Positions 1 through 8,245 of a stretch of 64,000 nt of DNA are shown in pieces. A model generated the notes under the pieces. The model was not told where the DNA came from. It was given only the letters and a program-made list of their open reading frames with translations, and did no database searches. The stretch covers positions 558,001 to 622,000 of the forward strand of contig OZ251994.1 of assembly GCA_965246925.1 (NCBI GenBank). Direction: 5' to 3'. The DNA is from JANPPS01 sp965246925. GTDB lineage: Bacteria > Pseudomonadota > Alphaproteobacteria > Acetobacterales > Acetobacteraceae. Made by a program: the position numbers and the translations under genes. Numbering within the stretch: position 1 is the first letter of the stretch; every line of letters starts with the position of its first letter.

Positions 1-1
1 G

Positions 2-1405
2 AGCGAGCCTGCTACCCTGGCCCGGTTCGCTGCAAGTTCGCCCTTTGCCGGCATGGCGATCCCTTCCGAGGTGCTGATCAACCGGCAGGTGCTGGCCGAG
101 CCGTCCAGCCAGTTGGCGGCGCGCACCTGGGCGTCGCTGGCCGATGGCACGCCGCTGGTGACGGAGGCGCCGCACGGGGCGGGGCGGCTGGTGCTGTTTC
201 ACGTTACCGCCAACGCCGATTGGTCGAACCTGCCGCTGTCTGGTCTGTTCGTGGACATGCTGCGGCGCGTCGTGGCGCTGTCGGCCGGCGTGGCGGCCGT
301 GGCCGATAAGGCCGTGCTGGCGCCGGCCGAGACGCTGGATGGGTTCGGCGCACTCACGCCGCCGCCGCCGGCCGCCACGGGCCTGCCCGGCACCGAGATC
401 GAGCACGCGGCCGCCACGCCCCGGCATCCCCCCGGCCTTTATGGGCCCGAGAGCGGGCGTAGGGCGCTGAATCTCGGCACCGCGCTGCCGCCTTTGGTGT
501 CGGAGCCGGTTTGGGGCGCGTCCGCCACCCTGGGCGCGGTCGCGCGCGAACAGCCGCTGGGGCCGTCATTGCTGGCTGCAGCCATACTGTTGCTGGCTTT
601 GGACTTGCTGGCGTCCTTGCAACTGCGCGGGGTGCTGCGGGCGGCTGCGGCGGCGATGTTGCTGGCCTGCGTTCCGGCGCATGCGGAGGACGCGCCGGCG
701 TTGATTACACGGCTGGCCTACGTCACGACCGGCAACGCCGCCGCGGATAGCGTCTCGCGCGCCGGACTCGCCGGACTTTCGGCGTACGTGAACCGCCGCA
801 CCGCCGCAAGCCTGGGTGACCCAGCCCCTGTCACGCCCGGGCGGGACGAGCTTGCGTTCTTCCCCCTGCTGTATTGGCCCATCCTTCCACAAGCCGCGCT
901 GGATTTGGCTGGGATCGCTGCGCTCAATGATTATACCAGCCGTGGCGGCATCATCATTATCGACACCAAGGGCGGCGAACTAGGCGCCACTGGAAGCAGC
1001 GGTGCCGGGTTTGCGCCGGGCGCCGACGCCGCACTCCGGCGCGTGACGCAGGGACTGGCCGTGCCCCCGCTGGCGCCGCTCACCTCGGACCACGTCCTGG
1101 CCCGCTCGTTCTATCTTCTGCAGGATTTCCCGGGCCGGTTCACCGGCGATACGGTTTGGGTGCAGCGCGATCAAGACCGTAACAATGACAGCGTGAGCCC
1201 GGTTGTGATCGGAGCGCATGACTGGGCGGCGGCTTGGGCAGTGGATGCAGGCGGGCGCAACCCTTACGCCACCGTGCCTGGCGGCAACCGGCAGCGCACG
1301 CTGGCCTATCGCTTCGGAGTCAATCTCGTAATGTACGCGCTGACTGGCAACTACAAGGGCGATCAGGTCCACGTGCCAGCCATTCTGGAGCGGTTGGGGC
1401 AATGA
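2..1405 (+). CDS. DUF4159 / BatA-type membrane protein, 5' partial
   Basis: The frame is open from the left edge, so the N-terminus lies outside the window; the ATG at 53 is probably internal. The visible 467 residues end with a membrane segment around the 'LLAAAILLLALDLL' stretch, followed by a second hydrophobic stretch ending near an 'AHAED' motif, and then the DUF4159 domain ('LITRLAYVTTGN' onward), which resembles a class I glutamine-amidotransferase fold without an obvious catalytic triad. Full-length relatives are about 900 residues with an N-terminal BatA/aerotolerance region. They normally sit downstream of moxR and DUF58 genes, which I would expect just upstream. The stop overlaps the next start (ATGA). 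The role is probably envelope-associated complex assembly with a MoxR AAA+ ATPase; this is inferred from family context. Confidence 0.8.
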   Translation, partial: SEPATLARFAASSPFAGMAIPSEVLINRQVLAEPSSQLAARTWASLADGTPLVTEAPHGAGRLVLFHVTANADWSNLPLSGLFVDMLRRVVALSAGVAAVADKAVLAPAETLDGFGALTPPPPAATGLPGTEIEHAAATPRHPPGLYGPESGRRALNLGTALPPLVSEPVWGASATLGAVAREQPLGPSLLAAAILLLALDLLASLQLRGVLRAAAAAMLLACVPAHAEDAPALITRLAYVTTGNAAADSVSRAGLAGLSAYVNRRTAASLGDPAPVTPGRDELAFFPLLYWPILPQAALDLAGIAALNDYTSRGGIIIIDTKGGELGATGSSGAGFAPGADAALRRVTQGLAVPPLAPLTSDHVLARSFYLLQDFPGRFTGDTVWVQRDQDRNNDSVSPVVIGAHDWAAAWAVDAGGRNPYATVPGGNRQRTLAYRFGVNLVMYALTGNYKGDQVHVPAILERLGQ

Positions 1406-3489
1406 AGTTCGAGCAGGCCTACGCCGCGCTCCGGTTCGACCCGGCTGTTCCCGCCTGGGCGTTCTGGTCATTGACCGCTCTGTGTGCGCTGGTGCTGGTG
1501 CCGGCGGCGTTCCGCCGGGCGCGGGGCTGGTCCTGGCGCGCGCTGGCGTTTGCGGTGTTGCTGGCCTGGCTTTCCAATCCGCGGTTGATTCAGGAGACCC
1601 GGGACACACTGCCGGACATAGCCTTGCTGGTAGTTGATGACACGCAATCCATGCAGGTGCGGGACCGGGCGGCGTTGCGTGACGCGGCCCGCACCGCGTT
1701 GCAAGACGCGGCGGCGCATCAGCCCGGCCTTGAGCTCCGCACCATCGCCGTGCCGGAGGGGCACGATGGAACACAGATGTTTGCCGCGATCGACCGCGCG
1801 CTGGCCGATATCCCGCGTAGCCGGTTGTCGGGCGTCATGGCCCTGACCGACGGCATGGTCCATGACGCGCCCGAGACGTTTCCTGTCCCGCTGCATGTGC
1901 TCATTCCGGCACGCGGTGAGGAAACGGACCGGCGGCTGCGCATTATCGAGGCGCCATCGTTCGGCGTCGTCGGGCGCAGTGTGACGCTTCGGGTGGCCAT
2001 CGACGACCTCGGCGTGGCCCGGCCCGCCGCCACGGCCCGCCTAACCATACGCCGGGACGGGGACACGCCGGAGGTGCTGAATGTGCCGATTGGGCGGGAA
2101 CAGCCGGTCGAAGTGCCGATTACGCGCGCCGGACCGGTCGTGGTGGAGTTGCAGGCGGACGGGTTGACGGACGAGGCGAGTGCGATCAACAACCGCGCCA
2201 TCGTTACGATCAACGGCGTGAGGGACCGGCTTCGTGTGCTGCTGGTTTCGGGCGAGCCGCATCAAGGAGAACGGACGTGGCGGCGGTTGCTGAAGGCGGA
2301 TCCTTCGGTCGATCTGGTCCATTTCACCATTCTGCGCCCGCCGGAGCGGGATGACCTCACGCCGCTGAACGAATTGGCGCTGATCGCCTTCCCGGTCCGC
2401 GAGCTGTTTCAAGTCAAGATCCGTGACTTCGACCTTATCATTCTGGACCGCTTTCAGAACCGCGGAATCTTGCCGCCTATTTACCTTCGCAACATTGCCG
2501 ATTACGTGCGGTCGGGAGGGGGCTTGCTGCTGAGCGCCGGGCCGGAGTTTAGCGGTGCCGCGAGTCTTGCCGCCACGCCGCTCGGCAGCGTACTGGCGGC
2601 AAAGCCGGTGCCGAACGGCGTCGTAGATGGCGCTTTTCGGCCGCTGGTCACCGCGCTCGGTCAGCGTCATCCCGTGACGTCCGGCCTGCCCGGCTGGCGG
2701 TCTGGCACACCGGATTGGGGATCCTGGTATCGCCGCATTGGTGTGGGGCCGAGCGCGTCGGCCCCGGTCATGACATCGGCCGATGGGGCGCCGTTGTTGT
2801 TGCTGGACCATGTCGGCGAGGGGCGGACCGCGCTGCTTCTGTCGGACCAGATTTGGCTGTGGTCGCGCGGGCATGAGGGGGGCGGACCGCAGGCAGAGCT
2901 GCTGCGGCGCATCGCCCATTGGCTCATGAAGGAGCCGGCGCTGGAGGAGGAAAGCTTGCACGCCAGCATATCCGGCGGGCTGCTGCGGATCGAGCGGCGG
3001 ACGCTACAGGACGGCCCGCCCCCCAACCTTTTGGTGAACGCCCCGGACGGCACGGTCCGCACTGTCCAGCTTGCGCCGGATGGCGAGGGCCGCAGTATGG
3101 CTGAGCTCGCGGCACCCGATCTTGGTGTGTGGCGTGTGTCGGATGGAACTACGACCGTGTTCGCCGCCGCGCAAACGAGCAATCTGCGAGAGACAGCCGA
3201 TCTGCGCGCGACGGCCAGCGGCCTCGGTCCGCTTGTAAAAGCAAGCGGAGGTAGTGCGCGGTTTCTCGCATCGGGCGGCAGCTTGCACGTGCCGGAGCTC
3301 AGGCGGACCGAGCCTGGGCGGGAGGCTGCAGGCACGAGTTGGATCGGATTGCCACGGCGGAACGACCACATCGTCACCGGAGTGAGTGCGCTACCGCTCC
3401 TGCCGGCCTGGGCCGCGCTTCCGCTCTTGCTCGGGCTCGTGCTGCTAGCATGGCGGCGGGAGGGCATCGAGCGGCCTCAGCGTCTCTAG
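1402..3489 (+). CDS. VWA-like / glutamine-amidotransferase-like membrane protein
   Basis: This 695-residue protein starts at the ATG that overlaps the previous stop (ATGA), so the two are translationally coupled. Two hydrophobic helices lie near residues 18-37 and 45-58, followed by a 'VVDDTQS' segment near 77-83 that resembles a degenerate VWA metal site (DxSxS). A middle region ('RVLLVSGEPHQGE', 'YVRSGGGLLLSAGP') looks like the class I glutamine-amidotransferase fold. A C-terminal helix ('LPLLPAWAALPLLLGLVLL') completes the topology. Such proteins regularly follow the DUF4159/BatA gene in alphaproteobacterial MoxR operons. The exact function is unknown. The last codon shares a CTAG palindrome with the stop of the convergent DUF2336 gene. 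Confidence 0.75.
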   Translation: MKFEQAYAALRFDPAVPAWAFWSLTALCALVLVPAAFRRARGWSWRALAFAVLLAWLSNPRLIQETRDTLPDIALLVVDDTQSMQVRDRAALRDAARTALQDAAAHQPGLELRTIAVPEGHDGTQMFAAIDRALADIPRSRLSGVMALTDGMVHDAPETFPVPLHVLIPARGEETDRRLRIIEAPSFGVVGRSVTLRVAIDDLGVARPAATARLTIRRDGDTPEVLNVPIGREQPVEVPITRAGPVVVELQADGLTDEASAINNRAIVTINGVRDRLRVLLVSGEPHQGERTWRRLLKADPSVDLVHFTILRPPERDDLTPLNELALIAFPVRELFQVKIRDFDLIILDRFQNRGILPPIYLRNIADYVRSGGGLLLSAGPEFSGAASLAATPLGSVLAAKPVPNGVVDGAFRPLVTALGQRHPVTSGLPGWRSGTPDWGSWYRRIGVGPSASAPVMTSADGAPLLLLDHVGEGRTALLLSDQIWLWSRGHEGGGPQAELLRRIAHWLMKEPALEEESLHASISGGLLRIERRTLQDGPPPNLLVNAPDGTVRTVQLAPDGEGRSMAELAAPDLGVWRVSDGTTTVFAAAQTSNLRETADLRATASGLGPLVKASGGSARFLASGGSLHVPELRRTEPGREAAGTSWIGLPRRNDHIVTGVSALPLLPAWAALPLLLGLVLLAWRREGIERPQRL

Positions 3490-4757
3490 TATGCCGACCG
3501 CAATGACAGCGCGCGGTGACCGGCTGGTGCGCGGCGGTCCTGATCGGGACTATGATCGGCAATGAGTTCAAGTTGCCACTTCATCTCCTGCTCCGAAAGT
3601 GGAAAGGCGCCATCTGCCGCGGCGGTGATCATCTCGGCCGGACGAATTTGGCCTAGTAGTACTTGGGCCAATCCAGCAACACGCATAGAGAAACCGGCTT
3701 GCCAGACGACGCTGATGATGGCTTTTGCCGACCTGCGGGCGATAGCACGGTCCAGGGTGGCAAGTGGCAAGCCGCTGGCCACGGCGAGTTGCGCCGCCAT
3801 GCGCCGCCGGTCACACCGCTTCGCCGTCTCGATCACCAAGGGTTCGTTCAAAGCGCCAGCATCCCGGACCTGGTGACAGATCTGCAGCAGCTCCGCATCG
3901 TCGGCCGGCACGCTCACCGATCTGATTGATGCGCCGCTGTCCATCTGCGCCCGGATCGCCGCGGCAGTATCTGTGGGTAGGTCGGTGCGCGCCAGCAGCT
4001 TACTCAGGAGCTGGGTCGCGACGATACTTGACAACGCCGTCGCCGCTTTCACGCTCAGCGTGGGGCGGCTCACGAGCGGATCATGCCAGTCCTGATGAAC
4101 GCGGGATTGGCTGATCAGTAGGTCGAGCGTTGCATCGCGGATGGACGCGGACGAGTTGGCGAGCAAGGCCCGGATCGCCTTATGGTCCGCATGGGCGACC
4201 ACTGCGTCCGACACGCTAGGGCTAAGCCCGGCGCGGCCCGCCACCGATCGGGCAGTCCCGCTATGCGGTAGCGCGGTCAGCAGGGCGATCAGGTCGTGAT
4301 CGGTCAGCAACGGAGACAACCGGATAATGGGATCACTGACCGAAACCGCATGATCATGCGCTAGTTTGACCACTAAGCTATGCGGCACGTTGGGCAAAGA
4401 CTTTACGCAGTCGCTAATGCTAAGCCGCACCCGCGTCGCCTCATCCTCGACCAAGATCGTGAGGATCGAGAGTACCTGTTCTTGCGCCGCAGATTGATCG
4501 AGTGGCGCCAACGTGGGCAAGAGGCGCGACAATTTCTGTGCGAGAAAGGACCTGACCCGGGCATCGGCATCTTGTGCCAGAGTCAAGTTGGTGGCCGGCG
4601 CAGCGGCACGGTTCATTGCGACGGCGGCCCGGACGGTCAATGAGGGATCGAGCGCCAGACTCTCCAGCATTTCAGGCGAAGTTTTCGTGCTCGCACCAAG
4701 GCGGATTCGCACAGCTTCTTCGACGCCACCGGCACAAGAGGCGGCGTTCAGGTCCAT
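3486..4757 (-). CDS. DUF2336 domain-containing protein
   Basis: A 423-residue soluble protein built of HEAT-like alpha-helical repeats ('DPSLTVRAAVAMNRAA', 'DADARVRSFLAQKLSRLL', 'IRLSPLLTDHDLIALL'), matching the DUF2336 family that is common in alphaproteobacteria and often linked to PAS or GGDEF signalling genes. I start it at the ATG that shares one base with the stop of the upstream diguanylate cyclase (TAATG); an upstream in-frame start at 4805 would lie inside that gene. The coupling suggests the protein works with the cyclase, perhaps as a scaffold. No catalytic residues are evident. Family assignment is good, function is unknown. Confidence 0.8.
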   Translation of the reverse strand: MDLNAASCAGGVEEAVRIRLGASTKTSPEMLESLALDPSLTVRAAVAMNRAAAPATNLTLAQDADARVRSFLAQKLSRLLPTLAPLDQSAAQEQVLSILTILVEDEATRVRLSISDCVKSLPNVPHSLVVKLAHDHAVSVSDPIIRLSPLLTDHDLIALLTALPHSGTARSVAGRAGLSPSVSDAVVAHADHKAIRALLANSSASIRDATLDLLISQSRVHQDWHDPLVSRPTLSVKAATALSSIVATQLLSKLLARTDLPTDTAAAIRAQMDSGASIRSVSVPADDAELLQICHQVRDAGALNEPLVIETAKRCDRRRMAAQLAVASGLPLATLDRAIARRSAKAIISVVWQAGFSMRVAGLAQVLLGQIRPAEMITAAADGAFPLSEQEMKWQLELIADHSPDQDRRAPAGHRALSLRSAY

Positions 4758-6145
4758 TACCGCAGGACCTTTTCGTGGCTCACACGCCACTGCCCGCGAC
4801 CGCAACGCTTAGCGTCACGCAAGGCATGCGCCGCCCGGCGTAGGATTGAGTCCAGCTCCTCGTGGGTGCCGGGCTGCCGGCACGCGATGCCGATGCAGAG
4901 CGAGGCCGGAAATTCGGCCCCCACCAACTCCGCCACGTCCTGCGGGAAGGTCAGGCGCAGCCCCTCCGCCCTCTCGGCAGCCGTTAACTCATCCGAACTG
5001 TCGAGCCAGACCGCGAACTCGTCACCGCCTAACCGGGCCAGCAGGTCCGTCGGGCGGAACGTCCGCCGCAACAGCTCCCCCAAGCGGGTCAGCATCGTGT
5101 CGCAGAGGTCATGCCCGAGCTGCGCGTTATGCGTCAGAAAGCCGTCTATATCGATGCAGAGCACCGTGCCGGGCAGGTCCTCACGGTCTAGCCGGTCGAT
5201 CCGCCGGGCGGTTTCCTCCAGGAAAGCGCGGCGATTCAGCAGGCCGGTCAGCGGGTCCGTTCGCGCTTGCCGGGCAAGGTTCCGCTGGATCGCTTCATGT
5301 TCCAGTACGATGCGGACCAGCCCGGTGACCGAGGCTGCCAGCTGCTGATCGTCATCGTCCCAACCACGCGCCCAAGCCGCACGCCAAACCACCATCCCCG
5401 CCTGCTCACCAAACCGCGTCACGATCGGGCAGGCCAATACTTGCAGTCCATTGCTGCTATGACCAAGCTGCGTCTCGGCCGTGTCCCGGCGTAGGAGCGT
5501 GTCCGCAATGGCCAGGACGGGCGTTGGATCCCCACCTGAACCATATAGGCACGCGATAGGCTGATCCGCTGGCACGCTGAAAACGCACGCGCCGGTTCCG
5601 CCCATCGCCTGAACTAGCGTTTCCAGCATGGTATCAATCACCCGTGGCGCCGTGACCTCGTGATGCATCTGGCTTAATATGCGATCGATGACCTGCCCAC
5701 GGCGTAGTGACGCGGCAACCCGGCCCTGCTCTTCCTCCTCCAAAGAGACGTCAATGCCAATGCCGCGGGTGCCATACTGCCGGCCTGATCCGTCCATGAG
5801 AGGCTCAGATGACAGCGCGTAACAACGGCTGCCTCCATCTGCGGCGGCGAGCCAAACCCGCCTACGCCGGACGGGCACGGCCGCACGGAACGGATCGGCC
5901 TCAGACCCGCCGCGGGCCGCCGCCGGATCAGACAGCAGGCATGACGAAGACTGACCCAACAGATCGGACGTGCTCCAGCCCAGGACGACATCGGGCGACA
6001 AAAATGTGAACCGGCCCGCAGCATCCGATTCGAACGAGAAATCGGCTGCGATTGACCCAATAGCCCGCCAACGCTGACGGCTTTCCATCAAAGCGGCGCT
6101 CAGGTCCGGCGGAGGCTTGATCACTGACGCAGACGGAGCGGACAT
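4757..6145 (-). CDS. PAS-GAF-GGDEF diguanylate cyclase
   Basis: A 462-residue soluble signalling protein. A PAS-like region spans about residues 24-135 ('FTFLSPDVVLGWSTSDLLGQ'), a GAF-like domain about 165-285, and a GGDEF domain from about 295 to the end. The active-site motif is intact ('RLGGDEF', 373-377), as is the inhibitory I-site RxxD five residues upstream ('RPTD', 364-367). It should therefore make cyclic-di-GMP and be product-inhibited. There are no membrane helices, so the signal is cytoplasmic and probably a small ligand or redox cue. Its stop overlaps the start of the DUF2336 gene (TAATG), so the two form an operon. Confidence 0.9.
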   Translation of the reverse strand: MSAPSASVIKPPPDLSAALMESRQRWRAIGSIAADFSFESDAAGRFTFLSPDVVLGWSTSDLLGQSSSCLLSDPAAARGGSEADPFRAAVPVRRRRVWLAAADGGSRCYALSSEPLMDGSGRQYGTRGIGIDVSLEEEEQGRVAASLRRGQVIDRILSQMHHEVTAPRVIDTMLETLVQAMGGTGACVFSVPADQPIACLYGSGGDPTPVLAIADTLLRRDTAETQLGHSSNGLQVLACPIVTRFGEQAGMVVWRAAWARGWDDDDQQLAASVTGLVRIVLEHEAIQRNLARQARTDPLTGLLNRRAFLEETARRIDRLDREDLPGTVLCIDIDGFLTHNAQLGHDLCDTMLTRLGELLRRTFRPTDLLARLGGDEFAVWLDSSDELTAAERAEGLRLTFPQDVAELVGAEFPASLCIGIACRQPGTHEELDSILRRAAHALRDAKRCGRGQWRVSHEKVLR

Positions 6146-6279
6146 TCCATACCCATTCGTTCGATACCGTGACTTTGCGCCAAAAAGGTAAAGAATGTGT
6201 TAAGGATTTACCCCGATCTGAGGTTTGACACTGCAGAGGCGCCTGCGCATGGTCCAGCCATTCCAACCTTGAGAGCGCC

Positions 6280-7119
6280 ATGCCTGACCCCAGCCTCCGC
6301 CCCGCCATCGAAGACCTCTGGGAGCGCCGTGATACGGTGTCGGCACACACGACCGGAACGGGACGGGACGTCGTTGAGGCCACGCTGGACGCGCTGGACC
6401 GTGGTGAGCTGCGTGTGGCTGAGCCTACGGTTCAGGGCTGGATCGTGCATGACTGGTTGAAGAAGGCCGTTCTGCTGTCCTTCCGGCTGCACGATAGCGC
6501 TATGAAAGGCGGCGTTGGCGATGGCCCAGCCTGGGACAAAGTCCCGCTCAAGACCGAGGGCTGGGGCGAGAACCGGTTTACCGCCGCCGGTTTTCGCGCC
6601 GTGCCCGGCGCCATCGTTCGCCGCAGCGCCTATATCGCACAGAGCGTCGTTCTGATGCCGTCCTTCGTGAACGTCGGCGCCTATGTAGGACGCGGCACTA
6701 TGATCGACACTTGGGCCACCGTCGGCAGTTGCGCCCAGATCGGCGCGAACTGCCACTTGTCGGGCGGCGCCGGCATCGGAGGCGTGCTGGAACCGCTACA
6801 GGCGAGCCCCACGATCATCGAGGACGATTGCTTCATTGGCGCCCGCTCCGAAGTCGTCGAGGGTGTGATAGTCGAGCGTGGCTCCGTCCTTTCGATGGGC
6901 GTGTTCCTGAGCGCCAGCACCAAGATCGTGGACCGCGCGACGGGCGAGGTCTTTCTAGGCCGCGTTCCCGCCTACTCCGTCGTAGTACCGGGGTCACTGC
7001 CAGGACGTTCGTTGCCGGACGGATCGCCGGGCCCATCGCTGTCCTGCGCCGTTATTGTAAAGCGGGTCGATGCTCAGACCCGTTCCAAGACGTCGGTGAA
7101 CGAGTTGCTGCGCGATTGA
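6280..7119 (+). CDS. dapD: 2,3,4,5-tetrahydropyridine-2,6-dicarboxylate N-succinyltransferase
   Basis: At 279 residues this is the normal DapD length. It transfers succinyl from succinyl-CoA to tetrahydrodipicolinate in the succinylase branch of lysine and meso-diaminopimelate synthesis. The C-terminal two thirds shows left-handed beta-helix hexapeptide repeats ('NVGAYVGRGTMIDTWATVG', 'GANCHLSGGAGIGGVLEP', 'DDCFIGARSEVVEGVIV'). The N-terminal 'EDLWERRD' and 'GELRVAEP' segments are typical. Its stop (TGA) overlaps a TTG start for dapE, placing the acceptor synthase and the desuccinylase in one operon. Confidence 0.96.
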   Translation: MPDPSLRPAIEDLWERRDTVSAHTTGTGRDVVEATLDALDRGELRVAEPTVQGWIVHDWLKKAVLLSFRLHDSAMKGGVGDGPAWDKVPLKTEGWGENRFTAAGFRAVPGAIVRRSAYIAQSVVLMPSFVNVGAYVGRGTMIDTWATVGSCAQIGANCHLSGGAGIGGVLEPLQASPTIIEDDCFIGARSEVVEGVIVERGSVLSMGVFLSASTKIVDRATGEVFLGRVPAYSVVVPGSLPGRSLPDGSPGPSLSCAVIVKRVDAQTRSKTSVNELLRD

Positions 7120-8207
7120 TCGATCCGGTTCCGCTGGCGCAAGCTCTGCTGCGCTGCCGGTCGGTGACGCCCGACGACGATGGGGCGCAGGATGTGTTGG
7201 CTGCCGTGCTGGAGGCGCATGGTTTCTATGTAGAGCGCTTGCGATTCGGTGACACGCCCAATCTGTTTGCGTCTCGCGGCAGCGGTGGGCCGCATATCTG
7301 TTTCGCGGGGCATACGGATGTGGTGCCAGAGGGCGAGGCTTGGACAGTCCCGCCGTTCGCCGGCGTTGTCAGGGACGGGTTGCTGTTCGGACGCGGCGCC
7401 TGCGACATGAAGGGCGCCATCGCCGCGTTTGCCACCGCGGTCTCCGACCCGACACCCGGTATCGTAAGCCTGCTGATCACCGGCGACGAGGAGGGTCCAG
7501 CGACCGACGGCACGGTCAGGGTGCTCGAGTGGATGGAGGCGCATGGACACGTGCCTGATTTTTGCCTGGTGGGCGAACCGACCAACACGGACCGTTTGGG
7601 CGATGTCATCAAGATTGGACGCCGCGGCAGCTTGAACGCGACGCTGACGATGGACGGCACTCAAGGGCACGTGGCCTATCCGCAGCGCGCCGACAATCCG
7701 GTGCATCGGCTGGTTCGAACGATCAGTGGACTGATCGCTACGCCGCTGGACGAGGGCAGCGAGTGGTTCGAGCCCAGCAGCCTGCAAATCGTCAGTATCG
7801 ATGTCGGCAATCCTGCCACGAACATCATCCCGCGCCAGGCAACCGCCCGGCTGAACATTCGGTTTAACGACCTGCATAGCAGTGGTAGTCTCCGGCAGTG
7901 GCTTGATTTTTCGATAGCCCCGCACGCGTCGCGATACACGATCGACGTTAGGGTGAGTGGCGAAAGCTTTCTGACCAGTCCTGGCCCATGGACGGAAAAG
8001 CTAGGCCGGGCGGTGAGGGCGCAGACCGGCATCACCCCCAAGCTGGACACTGGCGGCGGCACGTCTGATGCACGCTTTATCGCAAGGCTCTGCCCGGTGG
8101 CGGAGTTTGGCTTAGTAGGCCGCACGATGCACCAGGTCGATGAATGTGTGCCGACCCAGGACATCAACGACCTGACCAAAATATACCGAAGTTTGCTCAC
8201 GTCTTGA
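7116..8207 (+). CDS. dapE: succinyl-diaminopimelate desuccinylase
   Basis: A 363-residue M20 di-zinc hydrolase that cleaves N-succinyl-LL-diaminopimelate to LL-DAP and succinate, the step after DapD and the succinyl-DAP aminotransferase. Metal ligands are visible: 'FAGHTDVVPEG' (His), 'GRGACDMKG' (bridging Asp), 'TGDEEG' (general-base and metal Glu), 'VGEPT' (Glu) and the C-terminal 'TMHQVDECV' (His). I choose the TTG at 7116, overlapping the dapD stop as TTGA, because the protein then begins 'IDPVPLAQALLRC', as expected for the family. The frame is open much further upstream, but that extension lies wholly inside dapD and is spurious. Confidence 0.93.
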   Translation: MIDPVPLAQALLRCRSVTPDDDGAQDVLAAVLEAHGFYVERLRFGDTPNLFASRGSGGPHICFAGHTDVVPEGEAWTVPPFAGVVRDGLLFGRGACDMKGAIAAFATAVSDPTPGIVSLLITGDEEGPATDGTVRVLEWMEAHGHVPDFCLVGEPTNTDRLGDVIKIGRRGSLNATLTMDGTQGHVAYPQRADNPVHRLVRTISGLIATPLDEGSEWFEPSSLQIVSIDVGNPATNIIPRQATARLNIRFNDLHSSGSLRQWLDFSIAPHASRYTIDVRVSGESFLTSPGPWTEKLGRAVRAQTGITPKLDTGGGTSDARFIARLCPVAEFGLVGRTMHQVDECVPTQDINDLTKIYRSLLTS

Positions 8208-8245
8208 GACGCGGAATGGGTGACGATAGCCTCCGTCATCTCAGG

